Of a stretch of 34,699 nt of DNA, positions 1-7,461 are shown piece by piece. The stretch is from contig CALMKX010000209.1 in assembly GCA_937867335.1 (NCBI GenBank), forward strand, positions 1-34,699. The letters run 5' to 3'. A program made the translations under genes and the position numbers. The notes under the pieces were generated by a model that saw nothing but the letters and a program-made list of their open reading frames with translations, searched no databases and had not been told where the DNA came from. Within the stretch, counting starts at the first letter, position 1. Each line of letters starts with the position of its first letter. The DNA comes from an uncultured Acidobacteriota bacterium. Its GTDB lineage: Bacteria; Acidobacteriota; Thermoanaerobaculia; Multivoradales; SZUA-115.

Positions 1-2480
1 GCCCCGAGCCCCAGCTCCGCCGCCATCGAGCGCCGGGCTTCCTCCCCCACCCGCCGGGCGAGCTCGCGGTCGTCGAAAACCCGCCGCATCTGTAGGGCGG
101 CGTGGTCCACATCGGCGTCCGCCCACTGCATGCCGCGGGCGTAGGGGCCGGCATCCTCGGCGATCTCCACCAGCCGGTAGCCCACGGGGAAGCTGTTGGT
201 GGGGGTCATGAAGTCGGTGTTGCCGGAGTAGCCCGTGGCGACGACCGGCTTGCCCAGGGCCATGGCCTCGGCCAGGGTGAGGCCGAAGCCTTCGCCCCGG
301 TGGAGCGAGACGTAGCAGTCCACCGAGGCCATCAGCTGCGACACCTCGGCCTTGCTCAGGTAGTCCTCGTAGAAGCGCACCGGCCAACCTTCGGCCGCAC
401 TGCGCAGCCGCGCCGCTCCCTCGGCGTTCCAGTTCGAGTTGACCGTCTTGAACAGCAACAAAACCTTTTCTTCCGGGCGGAAAGCGCGTTTGAAGGCCTC
501 GAGGGTGGCGAAGGGGTTCTTGCGCTCCAGGAAGGAGAGGAAGTCGAACACGAAGAGGAAGACGAAAGTGCCCTCGGCGAGGCCGAAGCGCGGGCGGTCC
601 GGCGCGGGGGACTGCCCCACTTCGACCGGATAGGGCATGCGGATCACCGGGATGGGCGAGGCCGAAGCGATCGCTCCCTGGCTGAAATGGGTGGCGGTCC
701 AGATCTCGTGGAAGTAATCGAACGAGGGGTACCACTGGGCTGGAAACTCGGCGAGTTCCCAGGACCAGAAACCGATGTTGTACTTGCCGCGGAAGCGCTC
801 GCGCCCGAGGTGTTGATAGATCACCGGGGATTGATCGGCGTTGACGAAGAAGACGTTGATGTCGTAGTCCGCCGCAGCCGTGAAGCCGCTGAAGGAGCGG
901 TCCTCCCGCCGCGAGACCACGCCCAGCTCCACATTCTGGAGCGAGATCGGCACGTCGGCCGCCTGGAGAATGCGCACCAGGGCGCGGGTGCCCTCGCCCA
1001 TGCCGCTCTCGGTGGTGAGGTAGCCGGCGACGTTGACGCCGAAACGGCTGATGGCGAGCCGCGCCACCGGGTCGATCACCACCGGACCGCCCTCCACCTC
1101 GCGAGTGCCGAAGAGCCGCTTCTTCCAGGCCTTCGCCCGCTCCTCACCCAAAAACTGCTTGGCCCGCTCCTTGGTCTTGCGAGCCAGCTCCGAGGTCCAC
1201 ACGCTCCTGGCCGCCCGGCGTACCTCAGAGACCGCCGCGGCCGGCAGCGAAACCGGGCGGGCGGCCAGCGGTGCCAGCCCCTCGAGGTACGCCCCCGACA
1301 GGCCGTATTCGCGGGCGCCGCCTTCCATCAGCCAGTCGTAGAAGCGGCGCAGATCCTGGCCGAAGAGGTCCGGAAAGGCCTGCAGCAGGTCGTCGCGCTC
1401 GCGGTAGAGATGCTCGAGCAAGCGCGAAACGTAGGGCGCTCCCGCAGCGCCCTCCTTGGCCGGGGCCTGCAGCCAGGCGAAGAACGAGCGTTCCGCGGCG
1501 GTGGCGAAGGGGTTGCCGAAGCGCTTCCGGCCTTCGGCGAGCCGGTAGTAGAGATCCCGCGCCACATCGGGAATCCGCTCGCCGTTGTCGAAGCGGGCGA
1601 AGGTGTAGGGCCAGCTGCGGGCCTGCTCGAAGCCTTCGGCGAGCAGGGCATCGCGGTAGCGCATCAAGAGGGGTTTGAGGTCCGGCCTGGAGGCCAGGGT
1701 GAAACGGTTCTGGTGCTTGGAGATGCGCGCTGGATCCCGCGGGTCGAAGCCGCTGGCGTGGAAGAACACCAGGGGCTCGCCGTTCACCCGCGGCTCGGGG
1801 CTCAGGGCGAGCTCGCGCTCGTGGAAGTTCCAGTAGGCGAAGTTGTAGCCCGGGTGGCGCAGCACATGGGCGCCGGGGAAGAGACCCGGGGCGAGATCCA
1901 TCCACTTCTGGTCCACGAACAGGCCGCGCTCGAGGTCCACCACGCAATGCTCGAGCATCCGCTCCTGCCACCAACGGAGCAGCGCGAGCGTCGCCTCGCC
2001 GGGCCGGAAGGCGAAGAAGCCCAGGTTGTACGAGCCGGATTGCAGGATGGCGAGTTCGCTCGGGTGGCGATCGTCCTCGATCGGCGCGGTCAGGTGCGGC
2101 GTCAGCACGTAGGCGTGCTCATCGAGCAGGCCAAGCAGCACGTCGAGGGGCGAAACGATCAGGATATCCGGGTCGAAATAGATCAACTTCTCCGCCCCGG
2201 TGCGCTCGAGCAGCCATTCGAGAAAGAACGGCTTTGCCGCGGTGTTGATCTCGAGCAGCGTGTACTTGAAGAGAAAGGGCTGGAGGTCCGGGATGTTGCC
2301 CAGCGCCTCGATCTCCACCAGCTCGAAGGGCTCGGCGGCCGGATTGAAGGCGCCGTCCACGCGATCCACCAGGAGCACCCAGAGCCGGGCCCCGGGGTGC
2401 TCGGCCGCGAGCGATCGCGCCAGGGTGCGGGCGAAGGGCAGGTAGTTCTTCGAGACGATGGTGCAGGCGACGAAGCTCAA
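1..2480 (-). CDS. Two-domain glycosyltransferase (GT8-like N-domain plus GT4 C-domain), 3' end cut by window edge
   Basis: The frame is open from the TTG at 2480 to the left edge, about 826 codons, and has no end in the window. The first ~330 residues look like a GT-A nucleotide-sugar glycosyltransferase: an opening VACTIVSKNYLPFA strand, an acidic FDPDI motif near residue 103 (the metal-binding DxD), and an FVDQKWMD segment. From about residue 480 a GT4 (GT-B) domain begins with VAGYLTTESGMGEGTRAL. Its glycine-rich RGEGFGLTLAEAMALGKPV segment near residue 730 carries the EX7E motif. It probably builds surface polysaccharide or glycoprotein glycans using two activities in one chain. The TTG follows the TGA of the upstream GT4 gene directly and in the same frame, and no other start precedes the domain. 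Sugar specificity cannot be read from the sequence. Confidence 0.85.
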   Translation of the reverse strand, partial: MSFVACTIVSKNYLPFARTLARSLAAEHPGARLWVLLVDRVDGAFNPAAEPFELVEIEALGNIPDLQPFLFKYTLLEINTAAKPFFLEWLLERTGAEKLIYFDPDILIVSPLDVLLGLLDEHAYVLTPHLTAPIEDDRHPSELAILQSGSYNLGFFAFRPGEATLALLRWWQERMLEHCVVDLERGLFVDQKWMDLAPGLFPGAHVLRHPGYNFAYWNFHERELALSPEPRVNGEPLVFFHASGFDPRDPARISKHQNRFTLASRPDLKPLLMRYRDALLAEGFEQARSWPYTFARFDNGERIPDVARDLYYRLAEGRKRFGNPFATAAERSFFAWLQAPAKEGAAGAPYVSRLLEHLYRERDDLLQAFPDLFGQDLRRFYDWLMEGGAREYGLSGAYLEGLAPLAARPVSLPAAAVSEVRRAARSVWTSELARKTKERAKQFLGEERAKAWKKRLFGTREVEGGPVVIDPVARLAISRFGVNVAGYLTTESGMGEGTRALVRILQAADVPISLQNVELGVVSRREDRSFSGFTAAADYDINVFFVNADQSPVIYQHLGRERFRGKYNIGFWSWELAEFPAQWYPSFDYFHEIWTATHFSQGAIASASPIPVIRMPYPVEVGQSPAPDRPRFGLAEGTFVFLFVFDFLSFLERKNPFATLEAFKRAFRPEEKVLLLFKTVNSNWNAEGAARLRSAAEGWPVRFYEDYLSKAEVSQLMASVDCYVSLHRGEGFGLTLAEAMALGKPVVATGYSGNTDFMTPTNSFPVGYRLVEIAEDAGPYARGMQWADADVDHAALQMRRVFDDRELARRVGEEARRSMAAELGLG

Positions 2481-3578
2481 TCAGACCTCACGCAAGGGAG
2501 CGCCGCCGCGATAGACCTCGATCAGGGCGAACGCGGTTTTCTGCCAGGAGAAGAGCCGGGCACGCTCGAGCCCGGCCTCGCGCAAACGCTGCTGCAGCTC
2601 GGCGCTGCCCAGAAGCCGGGCCAGGCCGTCGCGAATCGATTCGATCCGCTGGGGATCCACCAGAACCGCGGCCTCCCCCACCACCTCCGGCAGCGAGGAG
2701 ACCTCGGAAGTGAGCACCGGCGTGCCGCAGGCCATGGCTTCGAGCGGCGGCAGGCCGAAGCCCTCGTAGAGCGACGGGTAGGCCAGAGCGGTGGCTCCGG
2801 AGTAGAGAGCCGGGAGATCGCCCTCGACTACCTCGCCCAGCCAGCGGAGCTCCTCACCCAGCGCCCGGGCCTCCGGCCAGCTCTCCGGGCCCTCGTCGAG
2901 CCAGCCTCGCCGGCCCGCCACCACCAGCTGCTGCTCTCGGCGAAGGGGCTCCGGCAGCTCGGCGAACGCCCGCAGCAGCCGGCGCAGGTTCTTGCGCGGC
3001 TCGAGCACACCCAGGGCCAGCAGATAGGGCTTGCCCAGGCCCAGCCGGGCCCGCAGAGCTGTCACTTCCGAGCCGTCGCGGGGGCGGAATTCCGTCCTGG
3101 CCGCTCCCGGGATCACCCGCACCTGCTCCGGGGGCAGGGCCAGCCGCGCGAGGGCGTCGCGCCGGGTGCTCTCGGAGACCGCCACCAACCGGGCCCCCTG
3201 GGCGAGGGCCCGGCTGAGCCCTTCGAGGCAGAGCAGGCGGTTGCCCAGGGTGTGGAGCTCGGGGTGGGAGAGGAAGGTGAGGTCGTGGAGGGTGAAGACC
3301 ATCCGGGTGCCCGGAAGGCGGGGCAGCTGGTGGGCCGGGGCGTGGAACACGTCCACTTCGCCGGCCCGCGGCGGCCCCGGGGGCATCAACTCGAAGCTCG
3401 CCGGCAGGGGGCCCACCCTCGCCTCGAGGGCGGCCCGTTCCACCGTCGCCGAAAGGCCGTAGAGCCGGAAGCTCTCCGGGGAATCGGCCTGCGCCAGACC
3501 GGCGAGCAGGCCCGCGGTGTAGGTGGCGATGCCGTCTGGCGGGCCCACCGCCTTGGCGACGTCGATGCCGATCCTCAT
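2481..3578 (-). CDS. GT4 family glycosyltransferase
   Basis: This 365-residue GT-B glycosyltransferase transfers a sugar from a nucleotide donor to a glycan or lipid-linked acceptor, most likely at the cytoplasmic face of the membrane. Visible marks are the N-terminal MRIGIDVAK strand with a glycine-rich GIATY turn, the FTLHDLTFL segment of mannosyltransferase-like GT4 enzymes, the VLEPRKNLRRLL loop near residues 191-202, and the donor-site motif YEGFGLPPLEAMACGTPV. In that motif Glu272 and Glu280 form EX7E. Its length is normal for the family. It lies 15 bp downstream of the coiled-coil gene and is separated from the next glycosyltransferase only by its own stop codon. The three genes look like one operon for surface glycan synthesis; that role is inferred. 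Confidence 0.9.
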   Translation of the reverse strand: MRIGIDVAKAVGPPDGIATYTAGLLAGLAQADSPESFRLYGLSATVERAALEARVGPLPASFELMPPGPPRAGEVDVFHAPAHQLPRLPGTRMVFTLHDLTFLSHPELHTLGNRLLCLEGLSRALAQGARLVAVSESTRRDALARLALPPEQVRVIPGAARTEFRPRDGSEVTALRARLGLGKPYLLALGVLEPRKNLRRLLRAFAELPEPLRREQQLVVAGRRGWLDEGPESWPEARALGEELRWLGEVVEGDLPALYSGATALAYPSLYEGFGLPPLEAMACGTPVLTSEVSSLPEVVGEAAVLVDPQRIESIRDGLARLLGSAELQQRLREAGLERARLFSWQKTAFALIEVYRGGAPLREV

Positions 3579-3593
3579 GCCCTTGGCGCCGAG

Positions 3594-3971
3594 TCAGTCG
3601 CGCTCGGCGAGCTCCGCGCCCAGCCGTGCCAGCTCGGCCTCCAGGCGGGCGGCGGTCTCGGCGCTCACTTTGCCGGTGGCGAGGGCCTGCACCAGCTCGG
3701 CGCGGCTCTCCACCAGATCCGCCCGCCGGGCGAGCCCCGCGAGCAGGGGCTCGAGCCTCGAGTCCAGCCGCTCTTCGAGGCGGGCGGCGCGCAGGGCGAT
3801 CTGGTCCTGCTGGCTGCGCAGCTCGGTGAGCTGCCGCTGGGTGAGCTCGACAGCTGCGAGCAGCGTCTGGTAGCGAGCCTGGAGCGCTTTCCGGGCGCGG
3901 TTCATTCCCCAGGCTCCTGCGAGGGCGAGAAGAACGAGGGCGACGACAGCCAGTAGAAGGGGGAGTGCCAT
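3594..3971 (-). CDS. Membrane-anchored coiled-coil protein
   Basis: This 125-residue protein has one N-terminal membrane segment (residues 2-20, rich in Leu, Val and Ala) followed by a charged helix. The Gln, Glu, Arg and Leu spacing from about residue 25 to the end predicts a long coiled coil. I chose the ATG at 3971 because the membrane segment starts there; the frame stays open to 4118, but that extension is Arg/Pro-rich and not protein-like. No enzymatic motif is visible. As the first gene ahead of two glycosyltransferases it could scaffold or regulate them, in the manner of chain-length or assembly factors, but nothing in the sequence proves this. Confidence 0.65.
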   Translation of the reverse strand: MALPLLLAVVALVLLALAGAWGMNRARKALQARYQTLLAAVELTQRQLTELRSQQDQIALRAARLEERLDSRLEPLLAGLARRADLVESRAELVQALATGKVSAETAARLEAELARLGAELAERD

Positions 3972-4125
3972 GGCAACCGCCGGAGGCGCTGCAGCTCGAG
4001 GTGGCCGGGGCTCACAACCCCGTCGCTCCAAGCCCTCTCCGGGTGGCAAGGAACCTACCACAGCTCGCCGAGAGCTCGAGGCGAGGGCGAAGGAGAGGAG
4101 ACGCCTTGGCCTCCCCAAGCCTGGT

Positions 4126-4155
4126 CCCGATTGTATTCCATACGATACAATCGGG
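4126..4155. promoter_or_regulatory. Perfect 11-bp inverted repeat, likely toxin-antitoxin operator over the promoter
   Basis: CCCGATTGTAT (4126-4136) and ATACAATCGGG (4145-4155) are exact inverted repeats with an 8-base spacer. The right arm contains TACAAT (4146-4151), a good -10 box. It ends 6 bases before the GTG at 4158, so the toxin message could be leaderless. The left arm gives the same TACAAT on the minus strand, facing the gene starting at 3971. Antitoxins of this kind usually repress their own operon by binding such palindromes. Confidence 0.65.
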
Positions 4156-4157
4156 CG

Positions 4158-4447
4158 GTGGTCGAGATTCGCCAGACGGAAGCGTACGCTCGCTGGTTCA
4201 GCTCCCTCCGAGACAGGTTGGCCCGCGCTCGGATCGACGTGCAGCTCCGCCGGGCGTCGCTGGGCAACCCTGGAGACGCCAAGCCGGCCGGAGAGGGTGT
4301 ATCTGAGCTACGAATCGACCATGGCCCGGTTATCGAGTCTATTTCGTCCAGAGAGGCTCCAAGCTGATCGTTCTGCTCGGGGGCGGCGACAAGGCTTCAC
4401 AGAAAGCAGATATCCGCAAGGCGAAAGCTCTGGCGCGTGAGCTCTAG
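4158..4447 (+). pseudogene. HI1419/Gp49-like RelE-superfamily toxin, broken by a one-base frameshift
   Basis: The N-terminal part, from the GTG at 4158, reads VVEIRQTEAYARWFSSLRDRLARARIDVQ and continues to SELRIDHGP. This is the classic start of RelE/ParE-superfamily toxins found upstream of HI1420-type antitoxins, which cleave mRNA at the ribosome. After Pro (4326-4328) the frame turns into an unrelated tail that stops early. The +2 shifted frame from 4331 reads YRVYFVQRGSKLIVLLGGGDKASQ and then an Arg/Lys-rich helix ending ALAREL with TAG at 4445-4447, exactly the expected C-terminus. One missing G next to 4328-4330 would restore a roughly 97-residue toxin. It is either a real inactivating deletion or a sequencing/assembly error. 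A TTG at 4131 also opens the frame but lies inside the operator. Confidence 0.8.
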
Positions 4448-4468
4448 GAGGTTCGCACGGCCAAGACG

Positions 4469-4762
4469 ATGACACTACCCTGGGATCCGGCCGAGCACTT
4501 GAAGTCCGAGGAGGACGTCGCGGCCTACCTCGAAGCGGCTCTTGCAGTGGGCGATTCCGCCCTGGTGGCCGCGGCCCTAGGAGACATCGCGCGAGCGCGA
4601 GGGATGACCCAGCTCGCCCGCGACGCGGGGCTTGGGCGAGAGAGCCTCTACAAAGCTCTCTCACCCGCCGGCAATCCTGAATTCGCCACCATCCTGAAGG
4701 TTATCGAGGCCCTCGGCCTTCGCCTGGTGGCCGTCCCGGCGGGCGCCAAGGGCAACACCTGA
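4469..4762 (+). CDS. HI1420-family antitoxin (HTH addiction-module antidote)
   Basis: This 97-residue protein has the family signature: PWDPAEHL at the start, an AAYLEAAL helix, then a Cro/CI-type helix-turn-helix (about residues 50-90; GMTQLARDAGLGRESLYKAL followed by SPAGNPEFATILKVIEALGL). Such antitoxins bind and neutralise the upstream RelE-like toxin and repress the operon. A strong AGGAGG (4446-4451) overlaps the toxin stop codon but lies 17 bases from the ATG used here. Reading upstream in frame gives VRTAKT from GTT at 4451, so the original start may have been further up and lost. The 3' end overlaps the opposite radical SAM gene by 102 bp. It looks intact although its toxin is broken. 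Confidence 0.85.
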   Translation: MTLPWDPAEHLKSEEDVAAYLEAALAVGDSALVAAALGDIARARGMTQLARDAGLGRESLYKALSPAGNPEFATILKVIEALGLRLVAVPAGAKGNT

Positions 4763-6163
4763 GTCACTCTCGGGAGCCAGGGGCGAGAGCACGGCCTCGA
4801 GCAGGGGTCTCATCTGGGCGAGCTGGCGCAGGCGGATCACCAGGTCCCAGGCGGGCTCGAATTTCTTCCAGCCGGCGCTGTAGAAGAAGTGCTTGAGCCG
4901 GTGCCGGAGCTGGGCGTGGGCGCTCGCCGCGCGGGCGATCGAGCTCCAGCGGTAGAAATCCTCGTAGGCCCGGTGGTAGCCGCGCTCGAGCTCCTCCGGG
5001 GAAAGCAGCGCCGGGCGGTAGACCACGTGGCGGGTGTCGTAAAGGTCCCAGTCCCGGCTCGTGATGCGGCCTTGGGCTTCCATCTGGGCGTGGAGGGCCG
5101 TGCCCGGGTAGGGCGTGAGGATGTGGAACGTGGCCGTGGTGATGCCGCTCGCAACCGCCCAATCCACCGTGCGGGCGAACACGTCGCTCTCGTCGCCATC
5201 GAGGCCGAAGACGAAGCTGCCGTTGATCATCACTCCCAGAGCGTCGAGCTTCGCCACCACTTCGCGGTAGCTGCGGCCCAGGTTCTGGCGCTTGCCCGCG
5301 CTCTCGAGGCTGCTCTCGGAAAAGGTTTCGAAGCCGACGAAGAGGCTGCGCAGCCCGGCTGCGGCGGCTTCTTCGATCAAGTCGTCGCGGAGGATCGAAT
5401 CCACCGTGGCCGCGGCCTGGAAGATCCGCCCCATTCCCCTCATGCCGCGGAATAGCGCGCGAGCGAAGCGGCGATCGCCCAGCAGGTGATCGTCCAGGAA
5501 GTAGAGGTGCCGGCCCGGTAGGCGGGAGATCTCGGCGAGCGCGGCGTCTACCCGCTGGGTGTAGAAGGAGCGGCCGCCCGTGAAGAAGGCGTCCTTGTAG
5601 CAGAAGGTGCAGTGGTGCGGGCAGCCCCGGGAAACCACGATCGAGTTCGGCACCAGGTAGCGGTGGCGCTGGATCAGATCTCGCCGTATCGGTGGCAGAT
5701 CCACCAGAGTGCGCACGGGCGAGGCGTAACGGGGCTTGGGCGAGCCGGCGACGAGGTCCGCCAGGAACTGCGGGAAGGTGTGCTCGCCGGGCCCCAGGAA
5801 GAGGCTGTCGGCGTGCGGCGCGGCCTCCTCCGGCAGCGAGGTCACGTGCAGGCCGCCCAGGGCCACGTAGGCGCCGCGGGCCCGGTAGTGGTCCGCGAGC
5901 CGGTAGGCCCGATAGGCGTTGGTGATGTAGACCTGGATCACTACCAGATCCGGCTCGTCGTCGAGGCGAAGCGGCTGCACGTGCTCGTCCTCGAGGCTCA
6001 CCTCGAGCTCCGGGTCGAGGTAAGCGGCCAGGGTGGCCAGGCCCAGGGGCGGGAAGAGCGAGTACTTGATCGGCCGCCAGAACGGGCTGGTGGCTTCCGT
6101 CAACGCCGGCAGCACGAACTTCGCCCGGCGAAGGGGCCGGCGAAGAGAGCGACTCCGCTCCAC
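4661..6163 (-). CDS. B12-binding-domain radical SAM protein
   Basis: This 500-residue protein has an N-terminal cobalamin-binding-like Rossmann domain (about residues 14-145, with LFPPLGLATLAAYL, LEDEHV and ALGGLHVTSLPEEA). A radical SAM domain follows, whose 4Fe-4S cluster is held by Cys181, Cys185 and Cys188 in RGCPHHCTFC. Later segments FVGFETFSESSLESAGK and TPYPGTALHAQM are typical of this class. Members methylate or rearrange unactivated carbons in lipids, hopanoids, cofactors or natural products; the substrate here is unknown. The GTG at 6163 is the only usual start before the domain. The last ~34 residues are coded opposite the 3' end of the antitoxin gene and look unlike a folded domain, so the original C-terminus may have been near LSPLAPES. 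Confidence 0.88.
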   Translation of the reverse strand: MERSRSLRRPLRRAKFVLPALTEATSPFWRPIKYSLFPPLGLATLAAYLDPELEVSLEDEHVQPLRLDDEPDLVVIQVYITNAYRAYRLADHYRARGAYVALGGLHVTSLPEEAAPHADSLFLGPGEHTFPQFLADLVAGSPKPRYASPVRTLVDLPPIRRDLIQRHRYLVPNSIVVSRGCPHHCTFCYKDAFFTGGRSFYTQRVDAALAEISRLPGRHLYFLDDHLLGDRRFARALFRGMRGMGRIFQAAATVDSILRDDLIEEAAAAGLRSLFVGFETFSESSLESAGKRQNLGRSYREVVAKLDALGVMINGSFVFGLDGDESDVFARTVDWAVASGITTATFHILTPYPGTALHAQMEAQGRITSRDWDLYDTRHVVYRPALLSPEELERGYHRAYEDFYRWSSIARAASAHAQLRHRLKHFFYSAGWKKFEPAWDLVIRLRQLAQMRPLLEAVLSPLAPESDSGVALGARRDGHQAKAEGLDNLQDGGEFRIAGG

Positions 6164-6227
6164 TTCGCGGCTTAGAAACGGAAACGAGAGCTTGGGCGGG
6201 ATGCCATGAGGGAATGGTATCGCACGC

Positions 6228-6257
6228 CCGGTGCCGAGCCCACAGGCCCGGCACCGG
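6228..6257 (-). terminator. Terminator-like hairpin without T-run
   Basis: CCGGTGCC (6228-6235) pairs exactly with GGCACCGG (6250-6257), with a 14-base loop that can pair further (GCC/GGC). It sits 17 bp downstream of the stop of the secreted Cys-rich gene on the minus strand and ahead of the radical SAM gene. No T-run follows, so it may act with Rho or only protect the message end. Confidence 0.45.
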
Positions 6258-6274
6258 TGAGCTTCAGGGGTGGC

Positions 6275-7117
6275 TCACGTCCCCTTACGACCGCAGACCG
6301 GGTTCACGCAGTGCGGGTGCTGGTCCGGGTTGGTGAAGTTCTTGTGGCAGTGAGTGAGGGAGGCGAACTGGGTCCAGCAGTCCAGTCCGTCGGTGGCGCA
6401 GCCACGGCCGGGGAAGAAGTTCGAGTTCGGGCCCAGGCACAGCGTGGCGTCGTTCTCGCAGTCGCAGTTGTCGTCCACGCCGTAGGCCATGCGCACCACG
6501 TTGTCCCCCGGACCGGGGCGATAGCACCAAGGGGTCTTCTCGACATCGAACGCGATGTGCTGGGGCAGCGGGCCGGCCTTGGCGCCAGTATCGGCGCGGG
6601 TGAAGTTCAGGCAGATGTTGAGCGCCAGCTGGCCGCTGAAGGAGCCGCACTGATCGCATTCCAACCGGGCCTGGATGGTGGTCTTGGGCTGCTTGCCGCA
6701 CAGGCAGGCCTCCACGAACCAGCGCGTGGGGCCTTCGCCGGGGCATTCCACCGTAATGGCATCGACTCCACGCAGGCCGATCGCTCGCACCACCAGGTCG
6801 ATCGTGGCCACACCACCGGAGAACACGCCATCGGTCAGGCGCTCCACCACGGTGTCGGCATCTCCCAACACGCCCGGAGGGCTGGTGGTCAGGGGGCGGC
6901 CGGCGAGGTCCACATCGCCGGTGAACGGCGGCGAGTTGGCGCAGAAGAAGCCGGCAGGGATGGGGTTGGCCGCAAAGCTGATGCGGGTGCCGTTGCCGGC
7001 CAGGGTGCGGAACTGGTCAGTTCCGCGGTAAATGGTGGGCTGCGCGACGGCAGCGCCTGCCAGGACCAGAGCCAGCAGGCAGACCAAGGGAACGAGCAGA
7101 GCTGTGCGGAATCGCAT
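6275..7117 (-). CDS. Secreted Cys-rich protein of unknown function
   Basis: This 280-residue protein begins with a clear signal peptide (MRFRTALLVPLVCLLALVLAGAAVAQ, cleavage after AVAQ or AVA). The mature part is rich in Gly and Cys, with paired cysteines in CLCGKQ, ECDQCGS, DNCDCEN and CVNPVC, which suggests an exported, disulfide-bonded fold. I do not recognise a named domain. I chose the ATG at 7117 because a GGAGG lies 7 bases upstream and the signal peptide starts there, although the frame is open to 7159. It is divergent from the DUF4214 gene across an AT-rich promoter region, and both encode exported proteins, so the two may be expressed together. A terminator-like hairpin follows its stop. 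Confidence 0.8.
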   Translation of the reverse strand: MRFRTALLVPLVCLLALVLAGAAVAQPTIYRGTDQFRTLAGNGTRISFAANPIPAGFFCANSPPFTGDVDLAGRPLTTSPPGVLGDADTVVERLTDGVFSGGVATIDLVVRAIGLRGVDAITVECPGEGPTRWFVEACLCGKQPKTTIQARLECDQCGSFSGQLALNICLNFTRADTGAKAGPLPQHIAFDVEKTPWCYRPGPGDNVVRMAYGVDDNCDCENDATLCLGPNSNFFPGRGCATDGLDCWTQFASLTHCHKNFTNPDQHPHCVNPVCGRKGT

Positions 7118-7215
7118 GGAGGCCTCCAGTTCAGAACGTGGACCCCGAGTTGGGCCCAATCAGGGACGATGGCAACCACTGCCGGATCAGCGGTTGGGCG
7201 GGAAAGATCACAGGA

Positions 7216-7260
7216 ACCGTACGCTATTGCACCTGAGTTGTCAAGTGCATATCGGCACTT
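7216..7260 (-). promoter_or_regulatory. Putative promoter and operator for the secreted Cys-rich gene
   Basis: On the minus strand a perfect -35 TTGACA (7244-7239) is followed after 17 bp by a weak -10 TACGGT (7221-7216). AAGTGC (7243-7248) and GCACTT (7255-7260) form a perfect 6-bp inverted repeat with a 6-base spacer. The left arm overlaps the -35 by two bases, the placement expected of a repressor or activator site. Confidence 0.4.
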
Positions 7261-7380
7261 TAGATTTATATTTTTAATACGCCAGAACTGGATCGGGATT
7301 CGCCGTTTTCCTTGCCTTGAGCAAGCATTTCGATCGGCCTCCTACACGGTTTCGAACCCCTGTCCGCTGGCCGCAGCGAC

Positions 7381-7410
7381 TTGAAAATTTTTCATGGCTA
7401 TTGCTAAATG
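7381..7410 (+). promoter_or_regulatory. Putative sigma70-type promoter for the DUF4214 gene
   Basis: TTGAAA (7381-7386) matches the -35 consensus at five of six bases. After 18 bp comes TAAATG (7405-7410) preceded by TG at 7402-7403, an extended -10. The start codon at 7462 lies about 50 bases downstream, leaving room for the GGAGG ribosome-binding site at 7449-7453. Confidence 0.45.
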
Positions 7411-7461
7411 TAATCAGTGGGCCAGCTGTCCTGCTGGCTTCCTTCCATGGAGGTCCAAGCC

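Larger units (their letters stand above)
7118..7461. other. AT-rich divergent intergenic region (344 bp)
   Basis: This is the longest gap without a recognisable gene. It is much richer in A and T than its surroundings, especially 7255-7285 and 7381-7412. It carries the outward promoters listed separately and an inverted repeat near 7243-7260. No RNA gene or open frame of interest was found between 7285 and 7380. A TTTCGAACCCC stretch near 7350 recalls a tRNA T-loop, but no cloverleaf surrounds it. Confidence 0.6.

Noticed and set aside
102-3956. A plus-strand open frame of 1284 codons opposite the glycosyltransferase genes
   Set aside because: The opposite strand encodes clear glycosyltransferase motifs over the same span. 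The plus-strand protein is low-complexity (Gly, Arg, His, Glu, Gln rich) with no domain, as expected from antisense frames in GC-rich coding DNA.
7340-7375. TTTCGAACCCC resembling a tRNA T-arm
   Set aside because: No matching acceptor, D or anticodon arms flank it, and the putative T-stem does not pair.
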